Shown one piece after another: positions 1 to 7,995 of a stretch of 11,305 nt of DNA; position 1 is the first letter of the stretch; every line of letters starts with the position of its first letter. Position numbers and translations under genes: made by a program. Origin of the DNA: Verrucomicrobiota bacterium (GTDB taxonomy: Bacteria; Verrucomicrobiota; Verrucomicrobiia; Chthoniobacterales; UBA10450); assembly GCA_003218815.1 (NCBI GenBank), contig QHON01000119.1, positions 1 to 11,305 of the forward strand. The letters are read 5' to 3'. Under the pieces are notes generated by a model. That model did not search any database and was not told the DNA's origin. It saw only the letters and a list, made by a program, of their open reading frames with translations.

Positions 1-181
1 GTTTGAACGAAACAAATCCGGCCAGCAGCGTGCCGATGATTAGCCACGCCATCGCCGACGTGTAAAACATCAGAACTGGCACGCGGGTTGAGGCGTCGAT
101 CAGTGCGCGTTCCACCTGCTCCGCGTCGGCAGCGGCGGCAGAAACGGATGGTTCCTTTAATGGAATTCCCGAAGCGTTCAT
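1..181 (-). CDS. Heme-copper oxidase subunit I, probably cbb3-type (N-terminal part, cut by window edge)
   Basis: Only the first 60 codons are visible; the gene continues past position 1. The ATG is at 181-179. The protein opens with a polar, Ala-rich stretch of about 30 residues, then ALIDASTRVPVLMFYTSAMAW (residues 26-46) leading into a hydrophobic helix (about 37-58) that ends SFK. From memory, a short D-x-S-x-R-x-P segment followed by this first helix is typical of the N terminus of cbb3-type subunit I proteins encoded after alternative complex III genes in Verrucomicrobiota. No heme or copper ligands fall inside the window, so the class is inferred. It starts 48 nt after the stop of the small protein gene at 230-751, with no clear Shine-Dalgarno sequence, and is probably the next gene of the act operon. 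It would reduce O2 to water with electrons from ACIII. Alternatively it could be another membrane subunit of the same oxidase. Confidence 0.6.
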   Translation of the reverse strand, partial: MNASGIPLKEPSVSAAAADAEQVERALIDASTRVPVLMFYTSAMAWLIIGTLLAGFVSFK

Positions 182-229
182 GTTCTGTTTCGAAAAATCG
201 ACATCTTCATTTGCAGCAAATTGGCGTGC

Positions 230-751
230 TCATGGAGTCTTGCCCGGGACTGGTGAAGCGGTTCCAGGTGGTGGCTGCGAGGCCGCTGGGGAAGATAAGA
301 CGGCGGTTTGTGCCGGGGGCGATGCAGCCGGCTGCGCCGGGCTGGTCTGCGGGGAGGCCCCGGGTGCAGGTGAAGCGGGAGCGTTACTTGCCGGAGCGGC
401 TGCGACCTGGGGTTCCGGCGTGGCGATCGGCCCAGCTGGCGCTGGTTTTCGCTGCGCCAATTCGGCGGCAGCTAATTCCATGGCGCGATCAATTGGGATA
501 TGAGCGATGCCTTTCTTCTTGTCGATCCAACCGTAAGTCGTGAGCGCCTTTGCAGCCTCGTCGCGAACGGTTTTCAAATTCTCCATGCGTTTTTTCGCGC
601 GCTTTTCTTCGTAAGTGCTTCCACGTGGTGCGGGACCAATGACGGCGAGGACGATTATGCCAAAGAGCGCAAAAAGAAGCACGATGCCAACCCACGTGGA
701 CAACGGGGCGCGCGAGTGCGCAACTTGGCGAAGAGATTCCGCTTCAGGCAT
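230..751 (-). CDS. Uncharacterised single-helix membrane protein of the ACIII-oxidase operon (173 aa)
   Basis: No named function is recognised. The 173-aa protein has a short polar N terminus, one transmembrane helix (about 20-39), then a charged, probably helical segment (45-70, with YEEKRAKKRMENLK). Next comes a compact motif, YGWIDKKKGIAHIPIDRAM (73-91), and finally a low-complexity Pro/Ala/Ser tail (about 102-173). I recall W-I/V-D-x(3)-G-x(2)-x-I/L-P-I-x-x-A-M in small proteins next to SCO and heme-copper oxidase genes of Acidobacteria and Verrucomicrobiota; that is memory, not a search. The ATG at 751 lies 2 nt after the actF stop, so translation is likely coupled. The gene sits between actF and the oxidase subunit I. 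I infer an accessory or linking subunit of ACIII or of an ACIII-oxidase supercomplex; an assembly role is equally open. The tail would lie outside the membrane, on the side set by helix orientation. Confidence 0.75.
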   Translation of the reverse strand: MPEAESLRQVAHSRAPLSTWVGIVLLFALFGIIVLAVIGPAPRGSTYEEKRAKKRMENLKTVRDEAAKALTTYGWIDKKKGIAHIPIDRAMELAAAELAQRKPAPAGPIATPEPQVAAAPASNAPASPAPGASPQTSPAQPAASPPAQTAVLSSPAASQPPPGTASPVPGKTP

Positions 752-753
752 TT

Positions 754-1956
754 TCAGTTCGTCAATTTCAGGGACTCAATCAACCGGGGATCTCGAATGG
801 GAAAGAGTGAAGTCCTCGGCACGACTTGCAAATAAACGAAACCAAGGGTTGCGCCGACAGCGATGAGCGAAACCAGATCCCAGATGCTTACCTGCACGCC
901 GGTGCCATGTAACGCGGGCAAAACGACGAGATACATGTCGAGCATTTGCATGCAGACAATCCATCCCGCGACGTAACAGAGCCGGTGCGGCTGCTTTTTA
1001 ATCGAGCGCAAAAGTAAAATCGCAAATGGCCCGAAGAAACGTCCAACCACCAGGAGCATGCTCAGCGCCCACCAGGATTCGGTGTTTCGTGTGATAAAAT
1101 ATTGCGTCTCTTCCGGCATGTTTGCATACCAGATGAGCATGTACTGGCCGAAGCCGATGTAGGCCCAAAAGACGCAGAAGGCCAGCATCCACTTTCCCAT
1201 GATGTGGTAATGCTCGAGCGTGACGACATCCTTCAAGTAACCAGCCTGACGCAGAGCCGTGATTACTAGCACCAGCAGCGACATCGAGCTGCCAGCCGCG
1301 CCCGCGAAGATGTAAACGCCGAACATGGTTGAAAACCAGCGGTAGTTCAGGCTCATCAGCCAATCGAATGCGCCGAAAGTGAGACAAAGCGCAAACATCG
1401 GCAGACTGATAAACGCGACCTTGCGCATCCAGATCGTGAAGCGCGGATTTCCGTCCTTATCTTGTCGCACGGAAAGGCGGCGCAGAGAGAGCGACGCGAA
1501 AATAAAGAAGGCGAAGAACAAGACCGCGCGCCCGAGAAAGAAATTCCAGTTCAGATAAGCGCGTTTCGAATCAAGCGAAGCCTCCGCTCCGGGTGGAATA
1601 TCCATCCAAGAGTAAAGATGGTGACGGAGGAGAAGAATTGGCACGAAAAGAAGTGCCAGGACCGCCAGCAATGCCGCCAAATTCTCCAACTGGCGCCGTA
1701 CCGCCACCGACCATTCGGCATCGGTGGCATGATGGACGATCGTCCAGAAAAAGCAGCCAACGCAGAGGGTGAAGAAAAATGCAAAAGCAAAGAGCCATGA
1801 ATAACTGAACTGATGCGGATTCACGATTGCACCCACGAGGCAGAGCACCAGAGCCACAAAGGCAATCAATCCGAGTAGGAACGAGAGGCCCGCAAAACGG
1901 TTGCCTTCTAAATATTCGCCCTCTGGCGTCGGCACGGCCTGTGAACGCTCGCTCAT
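754..1956 (-). CDS. actF: Alternative complex III membrane subunit ActF (quinol:cytochrome c oxidoreductase quinone-binding subunit 2)
   Basis: This 400-aa polytopic inner-membrane protein is the second NrfD-like subunit of ACIII. About ten hydrophobic helices are visible, among them 23-45, 53-77, 93-112, 138-158, 180-200, 208-233, 255-275, 297-317, 327-347 and 359-379. Family-typical stretches are FDWLMSLNYRWFSTMFGVY (197-215), HYHIMGKWMLAFCVFWAY (249-266) and WYANMPEE (276-283). In known ACIII structures ActF packs beside ActC and is proposed to take part in proton movement; it carries no cofactor. The ATG at 1956 overlaps the actE stop as ATGA and has a GGAG element at 1962-1965, five bases upstream. 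An open frame extends to a TTG at 2052, but those 32 residues are Arg/Cys-rich and overlap actE, so I reject that start. The gene is followed after 2 nt by the 173-aa small protein gene. Confidence 0.95.
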   Translation of the reverse strand: MSERSQAVPTPEGEYLEGNRFAGLSFLLGLIAFVALVLCLVGAIVNPHQFSYSWLFAFAFFFTLCVGCFFWTIVHHATDAEWSVAVRRQLENLAALLAVLALLFVPILLLRHHLYSWMDIPPGAEASLDSKRAYLNWNFFLGRAVLFFAFFIFASLSLRRLSVRQDKDGNPRFTIWMRKVAFISLPMFALCLTFGAFDWLMSLNYRWFSTMFGVYIFAGAAGSSMSLLVLVITALRQAGYLKDVVTLEHYHIMGKWMLAFCVFWAYIGFGQYMLIWYANMPEETQYFITRNTESWWALSMLLVVGRFFGPFAILLLRSIKKQPHRLCYVAGWIVCMQMLDMYLVVLPALHGTGVQVSIWDLVSLIAVGATLGFVYLQVVPRTSLFPIRDPRLIESLKLTN

Positions 1957-2654
1957 TGTTTCTCCAGTTCGGCGCGATGGTCCTCGGGAACATCCGCAAT
2001 TGCCGCGTTTTGACTTCGCTGTAATGCGCGCAGGTAAGCAATGATCGCCCAACGATCAGCGACAACGATGTTCGGCCCGTAGGCCATCATTGTGTTTTTG
2101 CCGTTGGTGATCGTATTGAAAATCTCGCCATCAGCCATTTTGCGGATCCGTTCGTCCTGGAGAGTCACGACCGTCGCGAGGCCGTATTGCTTAGTAATCC
2201 CGTTGCCCGCAGCGGTGGCGCCATGACACATCGCGCAAGTGATATTGAACCGTTGCTGGCCACGCTCCATCAACTCGCGCGTGAGCTCCAGCGGAATACC
2301 TGTTCCCCAATTGTTGGCCATTTTGCCGGTGTCGTAATAATCCGTGCCGACACTAAAGCCGACACGCGGATGCGTCTGGAGCGCCTCAACTGTGGCGGTG
2401 ATGGCAGCCGGCGTAGCGATCGTTTTGGGTGTTGGCATTTCGTAGCCAATCGGCAATGTGCCAGTGACCGGCAGACGGGGACCGCGCCCATCGGAAAAAA
2501 AATTGAGTGGCGCTTGTGCGCGCACTTTCATCTGGCGCACCATGTCCGGAAAAATTTCGAGGGGCGAGCCGGTGCTTTTTTGTCCACGAAATCCGAACAC
2601 CGCAATGATCGCGATGGTGAACAAAAGCGAAATTAATAGGAATCCGCGCAACAT
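1953..2654 (-). CDS. actE: Alternative complex III monoheme cytochrome c subunit ActE
   Basis: This 233-aa periplasmic cytochrome c is held by an N-terminal hydrophobic helix (about 4-22). One heme site is present, CAMCH (140-144), and the Met pair in NTMMAYG (187-193) is in the right place for the distal ligand. A long segment, about 25-125, precedes the heme domain, as in ACIII ActE proteins. There is no Cys right after the helix, so it looks membrane-anchored by the helix or cleaved, not lipid-anchored. In ACIII, ActE is a candidate exit point for electrons to the oxidase. The ATG at 2654 is 1 nt past the actD stop. A longer open frame from a TTG at 2750 would add 32 basic residues inside actD and hide the signal/anchor helix, so it is rejected. 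The gene ends in an ATGA overlap with actF. No strong Shine-Dalgarno sequence is visible. Confidence 0.95.
   Translation of the reverse strand: MLRGFLLISLLFTIAIIAVFGFRGQKSTGSPLEIFPDMVRQMKVRAQAPLNFFSDGRGPRLPVTGTLPIGYEMPTPKTIATPAAITATVEALQTHPRVGFSVGTDYYDTGKMANNWGTGIPLELTRELMERGQQRFNITCAMCHGATAAGNGITKQYGLATVVTLQDERIRKMADGEIFNTITNGKNTMMAYGPNIVVADRWAIIAYLRALQRSQNAAIADVPEDHRAELEKQ
1962..1965 (-). promoter_or_regulatory. Ribosome binding site of actF
   Basis: The minus strand reads GGAG five bases before the ATG at 1956. It lies inside the last codons of actE and supports the short actF start over the upstream TTG at 2052. Confidence 0.6.
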
Positions 2655-2655
2655 A

Positions 2656-3210
2656 TTAGTCTTCGTGGACGATCGTGATGTGCTGCCCCCCGCTTTTCTC
2701 CAGTAATTCGCGCACGCCCGTTTCGGTAAACCGCGGATCGCGCGCTTCAATCGCCAGGAAAAATCCGTCGTTGGTCACCCGCATAAACCGTTGCCAGTTG
2801 AACATGGGATGATACCACCGCGGCAATCCGTTCATGGTGAGCATCGCGAAAAATGCAGCGAACGCTCCGAAAAGTACCGTCAATTCGAACATGATCGGGA
2901 AAAATGCTGGGACGGTGAAAAAATTTGTCGGTTTGCCGTGCACATCGAGCGGATAGAGAAACGACGACGGGCCAAATTCGACTAAGGCAGCCGTGAGCAA
3001 GCCGGAAACTCCGCCAAACAAAACCCATCCGCTCAGCCAGGATTTTCCCAATCCCATGGCTTCGTCCATTCCATGGATGGGAAACGGCGAATACACATCC
3101 CAACGTCTGAAGCCCGCGTCCCGGACGCGTTTGGCTGCTTCGTAAAGCGCTGGCGCGCTCGGATATTCCGCCGCCATCGCGTATACTTTATGACCGGCGG
3201 GAGTCCTCAT
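2656..3210 (-). CDS. actD: Alternative complex III membrane subunit ActD (DUF3341)
   Basis: This 184-aa protein is the DUF3341 subunit of ACIII. The N-terminal part (1-50) is a soluble domain with the family-typical RRWDVYSPFPIHGMDEAMGL (35-54). Two transmembrane helices follow (about 60-79 and 101-125), then a C-terminal segment with LPRWYHPMFN (129-138) and DGFFLAIEARDPRF (148-161). It has no cofactor motifs and is regarded as a structural subunit that contacts ActC and the rest of the membrane sector. The ATG at 3210 overlaps the actC stop as ATGA and has the strongest ribosome binding site in the window at 3218-3225. It ends 1 nt before actE. Length and features match the family, with nothing missing. 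Confidence 0.95.
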   Translation of the reverse strand: MRTPAGHKVYAMAAEYPSAPALYEAAKRVRDAGFRRWDVYSPFPIHGMDEAMGLGKSWLSGWVLFGGVSGLLTAALVEFGPSSFLYPLDVHGKPTNFFTVPAFFPIMFELTVLFGAFAAFFAMLTMNGLPRWYHPMFNWQRFMRVTNDGFFLAIEARDPRFTETGVRELLEKSGGQHITIVHED

Positions 3211-4667
3211 CTTGTGTCCTCCTTTCCGCTACGAGCTGCTGACTGGATCCCGTCTGGCAAGGTATAATGCGCATCCGCCTCGGGCACAGCCGTCTTCACT
3301 TCCGACATCGCGATCATGGGCAGAAAACGGACAAAGAGCAGAAAAAGCGAAGTGAAAATCCCGAGTGTGCCGATGTATGTCCAGATATCCACCCAAGTCG
3401 GGTAAAACATTCCCCAGGAAGAGGGAAGAAAATCGCGATGCAATCCGCCGACGATAATGATGAAGCGCTCGAACCACATGCCGGCGTTCACGCACATGCA
3501 GACAAAATAAACGACAAAAACGTTCCGCCGGCACCACCTGAACCAAAAGAGCTGCGGCGAGAGCATGTTGCAAAAGAGCATGCCGACCCACCAGTACCAC
3601 CAATAGGGACCGAAGACGCGGTTCCAAAACGCGAATTTCTCGTAGTAGTTGCCGCTGTACCAGGCGACGAAGAACTCCATCATGTATGCGTAGGTCACGA
3701 ACGAACCGGTCAACAAAATGATCTTCGCCATCTTATCGATGTGTTGCGGTGTGATGATGTCGTGCAGTTTGAACATGGCGCGCGCGGGCAGCAGCAAGGT
3801 CAACACCATGGCAAAGCCGCCGAAAATTGCGCCGGCGACGAAGTAGGGCGGAAAGATCGTCGTGTGCCACGTGGGCAGAATCGAGCTCGCGAAATCGAAG
3901 GAAACAACGCTGTGCACCGAGAGCACGAGCGGCGTGGAAAGACCCGCCAAGAGCAAATAAGCCATCTCGTAATGACGCCAGTTGCGATTCGAACCCCGCC
4001 AACCACACGCGAAGATGCCGAAAAGGAATTTCTTGATCTTCGAAGTGGCTCGATCACGCAACGTAGCCAAATCAGGAATCAAGCCGGTGTACCAAAACAA
4101 AACTGAAACGGTAAAGTAGGTCGAAACCGCAAATACGTCCCACACCAGCGGGCTGCGGAAGTTTGGCCAAATGCCATAGTTGTTTGGCAACGGTGCAAGG
4201 TACCACGCCATCCAGACCCGGCCCACATGCACGCCGGGGAAAATCGCGGCGCAGATGACCGCAAAAAGCGTCATCGCTTCCGCGGAACGATTGATTGAGG
4301 TGCGCCATTTCTGCCGGAGCAAAAACAAGATCGCGGAAATGAGTGTGCCGGCGTGTCCGATACCGATCCAAAAAACAAAGTTGGTGATGTCCCAGGCCCA
4401 GCCATCCGGAATGTTATTTCCCCAGGTGCCGACCCCGGTAGAAATCTGGTAGCCGAGACAAAACAGGCCGAAGGTCGCCACGCTTGCGGTGATGGTAAAA
4501 GTTACCCACCACCAGCGCGGCGCGGGATTTTCGACTACACCCGAAATTCGCTCCGTCAGCCAGCTGAAGTTGCGTCTGTTCAAGACGAGCGGCACCCGCA
4601 CAAGCGGCCGACCGACCGAAGTCGCTGCTTCGCCGTTTACTCCTGGCGCTGTCGGTGTCGTTTCCAT
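3207..4667 (-). CDS. actC: Alternative complex III NrfD-type membrane subunit ActC
   Basis: This 486-aa polytopic protein is the NrfD/PsrC-family subunit that carries the quinol site of ACIII. About ten hydrophobic helices can be drawn, starting near 54, 95, 131, 176, 233, 271, 314, 355, 383 and 426. Conserved-looking features include HAGTLISAILFLLRQ (105-119), FPGVHVGRVWMAWYLAPLP (143-161), SVHSVVSFDFA (250-260), the aromatic run PYWWYWWVGM (354-363) and MWFERFIII (397-405). NrfD subunits bind quinol close to the ActB iron-sulfur clusters and, in current models, contain proton-conducting paths. The ATG at 4667 lies 25 nt after the actB stop with no Shine-Dalgarno sequence, making this the loosest junction inside the act genes. 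No other ATG, GTG or TTG start in this frame lies in the gap. It ends in an ATGA overlap with actD. Confidence 0.96.
   Translation of the reverse strand: METTPTAPGVNGEAATSVGRPLVRVPLVLNRRNFSWLTERISGVVENPAPRWWWVTFTITASVATFGLFCLGYQISTGVGTWGNNIPDGWAWDITNFVFWIGIGHAGTLISAILFLLRQKWRTSINRSAEAMTLFAVICAAIFPGVHVGRVWMAWYLAPLPNNYGIWPNFRSPLVWDVFAVSTYFTVSVLFWYTGLIPDLATLRDRATSKIKKFLFGIFACGWRGSNRNWRHYEMAYLLLAGLSTPLVLSVHSVVSFDFASSILPTWHTTIFPPYFVAGAIFGGFAMVLTLLLPARAMFKLHDIITPQHIDKMAKIILLTGSFVTYAYMMEFFVAWYSGNYYEKFAFWNRVFGPYWWYWWVGMLFCNMLSPQLFWFRWCRRNVFVVYFVCMCVNAGMWFERFIIIVGGLHRDFLPSSWGMFYPTWVDIWTYIGTLGIFTSLFLLFVRFLPMIAMSEVKTAVPEADAHYTLPDGIQSAARSGKEDTR
3218..3225 (-). promoter_or_regulatory. Strong ribosome binding site of actD
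   Basis: The minus strand reads AAAGGAGG, seven bases before the actD ATG at 3210. It is the only near-perfect Shine-Dalgarno sequence I found in this operon. It lies inside the end of actC, whose stop overlaps the actD start, and supports the chosen start. It may give actD higher or independent initiation compared with neighbours that lack such a site. Confidence 0.8.
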
Positions 4668-4692
4668 GGATGAAATTAAAAGATCGACAGTC

Positions 4693-7600
4693 TCATCCTG
4701 ACTTCTCCTCGATGCTTGCGACTCCGACGTTTTCTGCGTCCGGCATTTTCGGATTCGGGTTGCGAATGCGCGCCAGATAACTGGTTCGCGTATTCACGTT
4801 CAAATATTCGAGCAACCGGTAATTACGGTCCTGCTTTTTGATTTTTGAGACGCGGCTTTCGGGATCCTTGATATCGCCAAAAACAATCGCTTCGGTAGGA
4901 CAAGCTTGAGCGCACGCCGTTGTAAACGAATCGCGCGGGATCAGTGTATCGGCGGAACCACCGGCGTGCACATGGGCGGCGATTTTTGCCTCCTCAATCC
5001 GCTGCACACAAAAGGTGCATTTTTCCATCACCCCGCGCATGCGCACAGTGACGTTGGGATTTTTTTGCAACTTCACAATGTCCGGCGCGCCTTTAGTCGT
5101 GAGCGGCGCAAAATATTCTTCATAGATGCTCAACGCGCCGGCGATCTTTTTTTTGCCGACTGGTCGCTGAGTGTAATCGAAATAATTGAAGCGGCGCACC
5201 TTGAACGGGCAGTTGTTTGAGCAATATCGTGTGCCGATGCAGCGGTTGTAGGCCATGACGTTGAGGCCATCCTCGCTGTGGATGGTTGCGTTCACGGGAC
5301 AAACTGTTTCGCACGGTGCGTTCTCGCAGTGCTGGCACATCATCGGTTCGTGCACAATCTCCGGATCTTCCGGCCAATCGCCGCGGTCTTGGTTGAATGG
5401 TTTTTTGCTCGCGTAATATCGGTCGATTCGAATCCAATGCATCGTTCGGCCATGGCTCACTTGTAACTTGCCCACGACCGGGATGTTGTTCTCGCTTTGA
5501 CAAGCGATCACACAGGCGCTGCATCCCGTGCAAACGTTCAGATCCACGCTCATCCCCCACTGCTGCGGCGCGTCGAGTGGCGGATGAGTGTAGATGGTTG
5601 GTAGGTGATGTGGCAGGTCTTCCTCGCTTGGCAGTTTTTTAGCGAAATCATTGTCGGCCCGGTAGCGTTCAAGTGTTGCTTCCCGAACGAGACCACGGCC
5701 CTCAATGCTGAAATGATCCTGAGTAATCGATAGCGGATAAGTGCGGCCGACCTTCGTCACGTTCACGCCCTCCGTTCCGGGTGCGCCGGCGACGATGAAA
5801 TGCGGATTTGCCGCTGTGCGCAAGAGGTAGGCGTTGAAACCACTCTGTTCCGCTATGCCGGGTTCTTCTTTAAGCGCCCCACCCGCGTACGGCAACGCAC
5901 TAAACTCTGGCATTTTCCGCGAGTAACCCAACGGGATCGTGACTGAATTGTCGGCATGGCCAGGCGATACGAGAGCGGCAACCACCAGCTCGCGTTTGAT
6001 CGGTTCCGGATGAACATTCTTCCCCGTGATTGTGATCTGAACCAGATCGCCTGTTTGGACACCGAGCCTTTTCGCGAAAGCAGGACTCATGAGCGCGGCG
6101 TTGTCCCAGGTCAGCTTGGTGATTGGGTCTGGCAATTCCTGGAGCCAGCCATTGTTAGCGTAGCGGCCGTCGTCCATCGCATAACTGCCGACAAGCACGA
6201 TCTCCGGTGAACTTGCTGTGGGCATTGGCGGAAGCGCCCAAGATTTTCGTGCGAGAGCGCCTGCCGCGTTTGCGTTGAACGAAGGCGATTGATCGCGGGG
6301 CTGAACGTGGGACGCAAACCCATCGCGGAGAAAGCGGGACCAGGCAGATTGAAAATCGCCCGGTGGATTCGTCGCGCGAAAAGTTTCTTGCACCAACTCG
6401 GGTCCTTCCGTTTTCGGCCGGCCCAGCAAAGCATTGAGCAGTTCAATTTCCGATAGGCCGCCGAAAAGCGGCAAAATCATTGGTTGGATCGACAAGTAGG
6501 CGCCATCGGACGTGAGCGCGTCGCCCCAGGATTCGAGATAATGCGCAGCAGGAACGTGCCAGTTGCTTAACGCCGAGGTGGCATCCTCGTGATAGCCAAG
6601 CCGCACAATTTCCGGCACCTTTTTTTGCAGATCTCCCCAATCAAGTGGAAATTTTGTCTCTCGGTCCTCGGCCAAGCCGCGCTGCGCATTATAGACCGGA
6701 TCGCCACCGAGAATGAACAGGCGCTTGATCCGTCTGTCGTTCATGTCCACCGCCAGTTGCAGAATATCGATTGTTCGCGGATTGCGCGGAACCTGGCGGA
6801 TGACCAGTGTCTGGCCGAGATTTTTGAGTGCAGCGTTGATTGCATAAACGAGCAATTGCACCGCGCCTGGTTGATCTGGGCCGGCCAGCACCAGACTGGC
6901 GCCGGGTTTTGCGGCGAGATCATTCGCGGCCCCGCTCAACCACTGGTCGTCGAAAGTGGCGGCGCCTGCCGGTACTTGCAGATTCGCAATCACAGAAGCC
7001 AGGCCAGGGTCCTTGGTCGCAGCCAGGATCTTTCCGGCGAGCGCGTGCGCGAAGAGCGCAATTTGGCTTGCGGGACAGCGAAGGCGATGGTCGGCCATCG
7101 CACCCGTGAGCGTGAAGCGGTTCTCGACCACGTAAAGCCGGTTCATGGTGTCTTTCGCCGCGCTCACCCTGCGTCGTGAAGTGAACGCACGGACCGATGC
7201 AAGATCGCCCTGGCCGCAGTCGAGAAAATCGCTATCGAGCGCAAGGATCACATCGGCGCGATCGAGTCTCGGCAGCAGCCGCGAGTTTTCGCCGAAAGCG
7301 CCTTGCGCAGCAACCTGCTGCGATTGATTCAGGAGCGGCTCGTAAACGCACCAGCGCAGGGCCGGGAAAGTCTTTTCCAACTCAGTGCGCAAACGTTCGC
7401 GCGTGGGCGACTGCGTTTCCGTGACCAGAAGTGCCAGTCCTTCACCCTGCTGGGCGAGGAGCGTGTTGCGAAGCTCCCCCATGTAGGCGTCAAACGCTGC
7501 GCGATCGCTCCTTTTTCCTTTGTGAAAGAACCGTTGCGAGCGGGATGGATCATAAAGATCGAGAATTGACGCTTGGGCAAAGGTGTCGGTCGCGCCGCCA

Positions 7601-7995
7601 CTTGCAGGGTGCAATGGATTTCCTTCGAGCTTGATCGGACGTCCATCGACGGTCGTTGCGATGAGCGGAATTGCCCCAGTGCGCCGAGGCATCGCCGTCG
7701 CGTAGTAGAGAAATTTTCCGGGGATTGTCCACTCCGCGCTTTTCGTAAAAGGAACCAGATGCGCTTCCGGTCGCCGGCAACCGTTCAAGCCAAAACCGGC
7801 CAGCGCCATCGATGCGCCCATCAATTTCAAAAAGCTGCGTCGCGACCACTCCACGCCATTCAATTCCGCCGTGCCCGCGGGAAATTCCCGTTCCAGCCAT
7901 TCGCGAAATTCGGGCGTGTCGCTCAATTCGCCAAGGCTGCGCCAGTAATGCTTTCCGGTTAGCGGCTCCGGTGGATGCTGGAACACGCGTTTCAT
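4693..7995 (-). CDS. actB: Alternative complex III subunit ActB (fused molybdopterin-fold and iron-sulfur protein, Tat substrate)
   Basis: This 1100-aa protein fuses a molybdopterin-oxidoreductase-fold part (about 75-760) to a ferredoxin-like part (about 810-1080). A Tat signal is visible: SRRSFLK (51-57) plus a hydrophobic stretch to about 72, preceded by roughly 50 residues, as in family members called TAT-variant-translocated. Cys73 follows it and might carry a lipid, though LNGC is an imperfect lipobox. Fifteen cluster cysteines are present: 822, 825, 828, 832; 887, 890, 895, 899; 919, 925, 929; 993, 996; 1028, 1032. The block CIGTRYCSNNCP has Thr922 where related proteins have Cys, so the count fits three 4Fe-4S clusters and one 3Fe-4S. 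Characterised ACIII ActB proteins bind no molybdenum cofactor, and I infer the same here. It relays electrons from the ActC quinol site to the cytochromes. I chose the ATG at 7995, which overlaps the actA stop as ATGA, over a TTG at 8013 that adds six residues. Confidence 0.96.
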   Translation of the reverse strand: MKRVFQHPPEPLTGKHYWRSLGELSDTPEFREWLEREFPAGTAELNGVEWSRRSFLKLMGASMALAGFGLNGCRRPEAHLVPFTKSAEWTIPGKFLYYATAMPRRTGAIPLIATTVDGRPIKLEGNPLHPASGGATDTFAQASILDLYDPSRSQRFFHKGKRSDRAAFDAYMGELRNTLLAQQGEGLALLVTETQSPTRERLRTELEKTFPALRWCVYEPLLNQSQQVAAQGAFGENSRLLPRLDRADVILALDSDFLDCGQGDLASVRAFTSRRRVSAAKDTMNRLYVVENRFTLTGAMADHRLRCPASQIALFAHALAGKILAATKDPGLASVIANLQVPAGAATFDDQWLSGAANDLAAKPGASLVLAGPDQPGAVQLLVYAINAALKNLGQTLVIRQVPRNPRTIDILQLAVDMNDRRIKRLFILGGDPVYNAQRGLAEDRETKFPLDWGDLQKKVPEIVRLGYHEDATSALSNWHVPAAHYLESWGDALTSDGAYLSIQPMILPLFGGLSEIELLNALLGRPKTEGPELVQETFRATNPPGDFQSAWSRFLRDGFASHVQPRDQSPSFNANAAGALARKSWALPPMPTASSPEIVLVGSYAMDDGRYANNGWLQELPDPITKLTWDNAALMSPAFAKRLGVQTGDLVQITITGKNVHPEPIKRELVVAALVSPGHADNSVTIPLGYSRKMPEFSALPYAGGALKEEPGIAEQSGFNAYLLRTAANPHFIVAGAPGTEGVNVTKVGRTYPLSITQDHFSIEGRGLVREATLERYRADNDFAKKLPSEEDLPHHLPTIYTHPPLDAPQQWGMSVDLNVCTGCSACVIACQSENNIPVVGKLQVSHGRTMHWIRIDRYYASKKPFNQDRGDWPEDPEIVHEPMMCQHCENAPCETVCPVNATIHSEDGLNVMAYNRCIGTRYCSNNCPFKVRRFNYFDYTQRPVGKKKIAGALSIYEEYFAPLTTKGAPDIVKLQKNPNVTVRMRGVMEKCTFCVQRIEEAKIAAHVHAGGSADTLIPRDSFTTACAQACPTEAIVFGDIKDPESRVSKIKKQDRNYRLLEYLNVNTRTSYLARIRNPNPKMPDAENVGVASIEEKSG

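Noticed and set aside
88..543. Plus-strand frames opposite the 173-aa gene (also 180-503)
   Set aside because: They mirror the Pro/Ala-rich repeats of the minus-strand gene, which has a membrane helix and operon spacing.
3267..4106. Plus-strand open frame of 279 aa
   Set aside because: It is antisense to actC; the product is highly charged with no domain-like pattern, as expected opposite a membrane protein gene with strong codon bias.
6589..7179. Plus-strand open frame of 196 aa
   Set aside because: It is antisense to the molybdopterin-fold part of actB and has no recognisable motif.
4693..7995. ActB as an active molybdenum enzyme
   Set aside because: The fold is molybdopterin-like, but the fused architecture and act context mark it as ACIII ActB, a family known to lack the cofactor.
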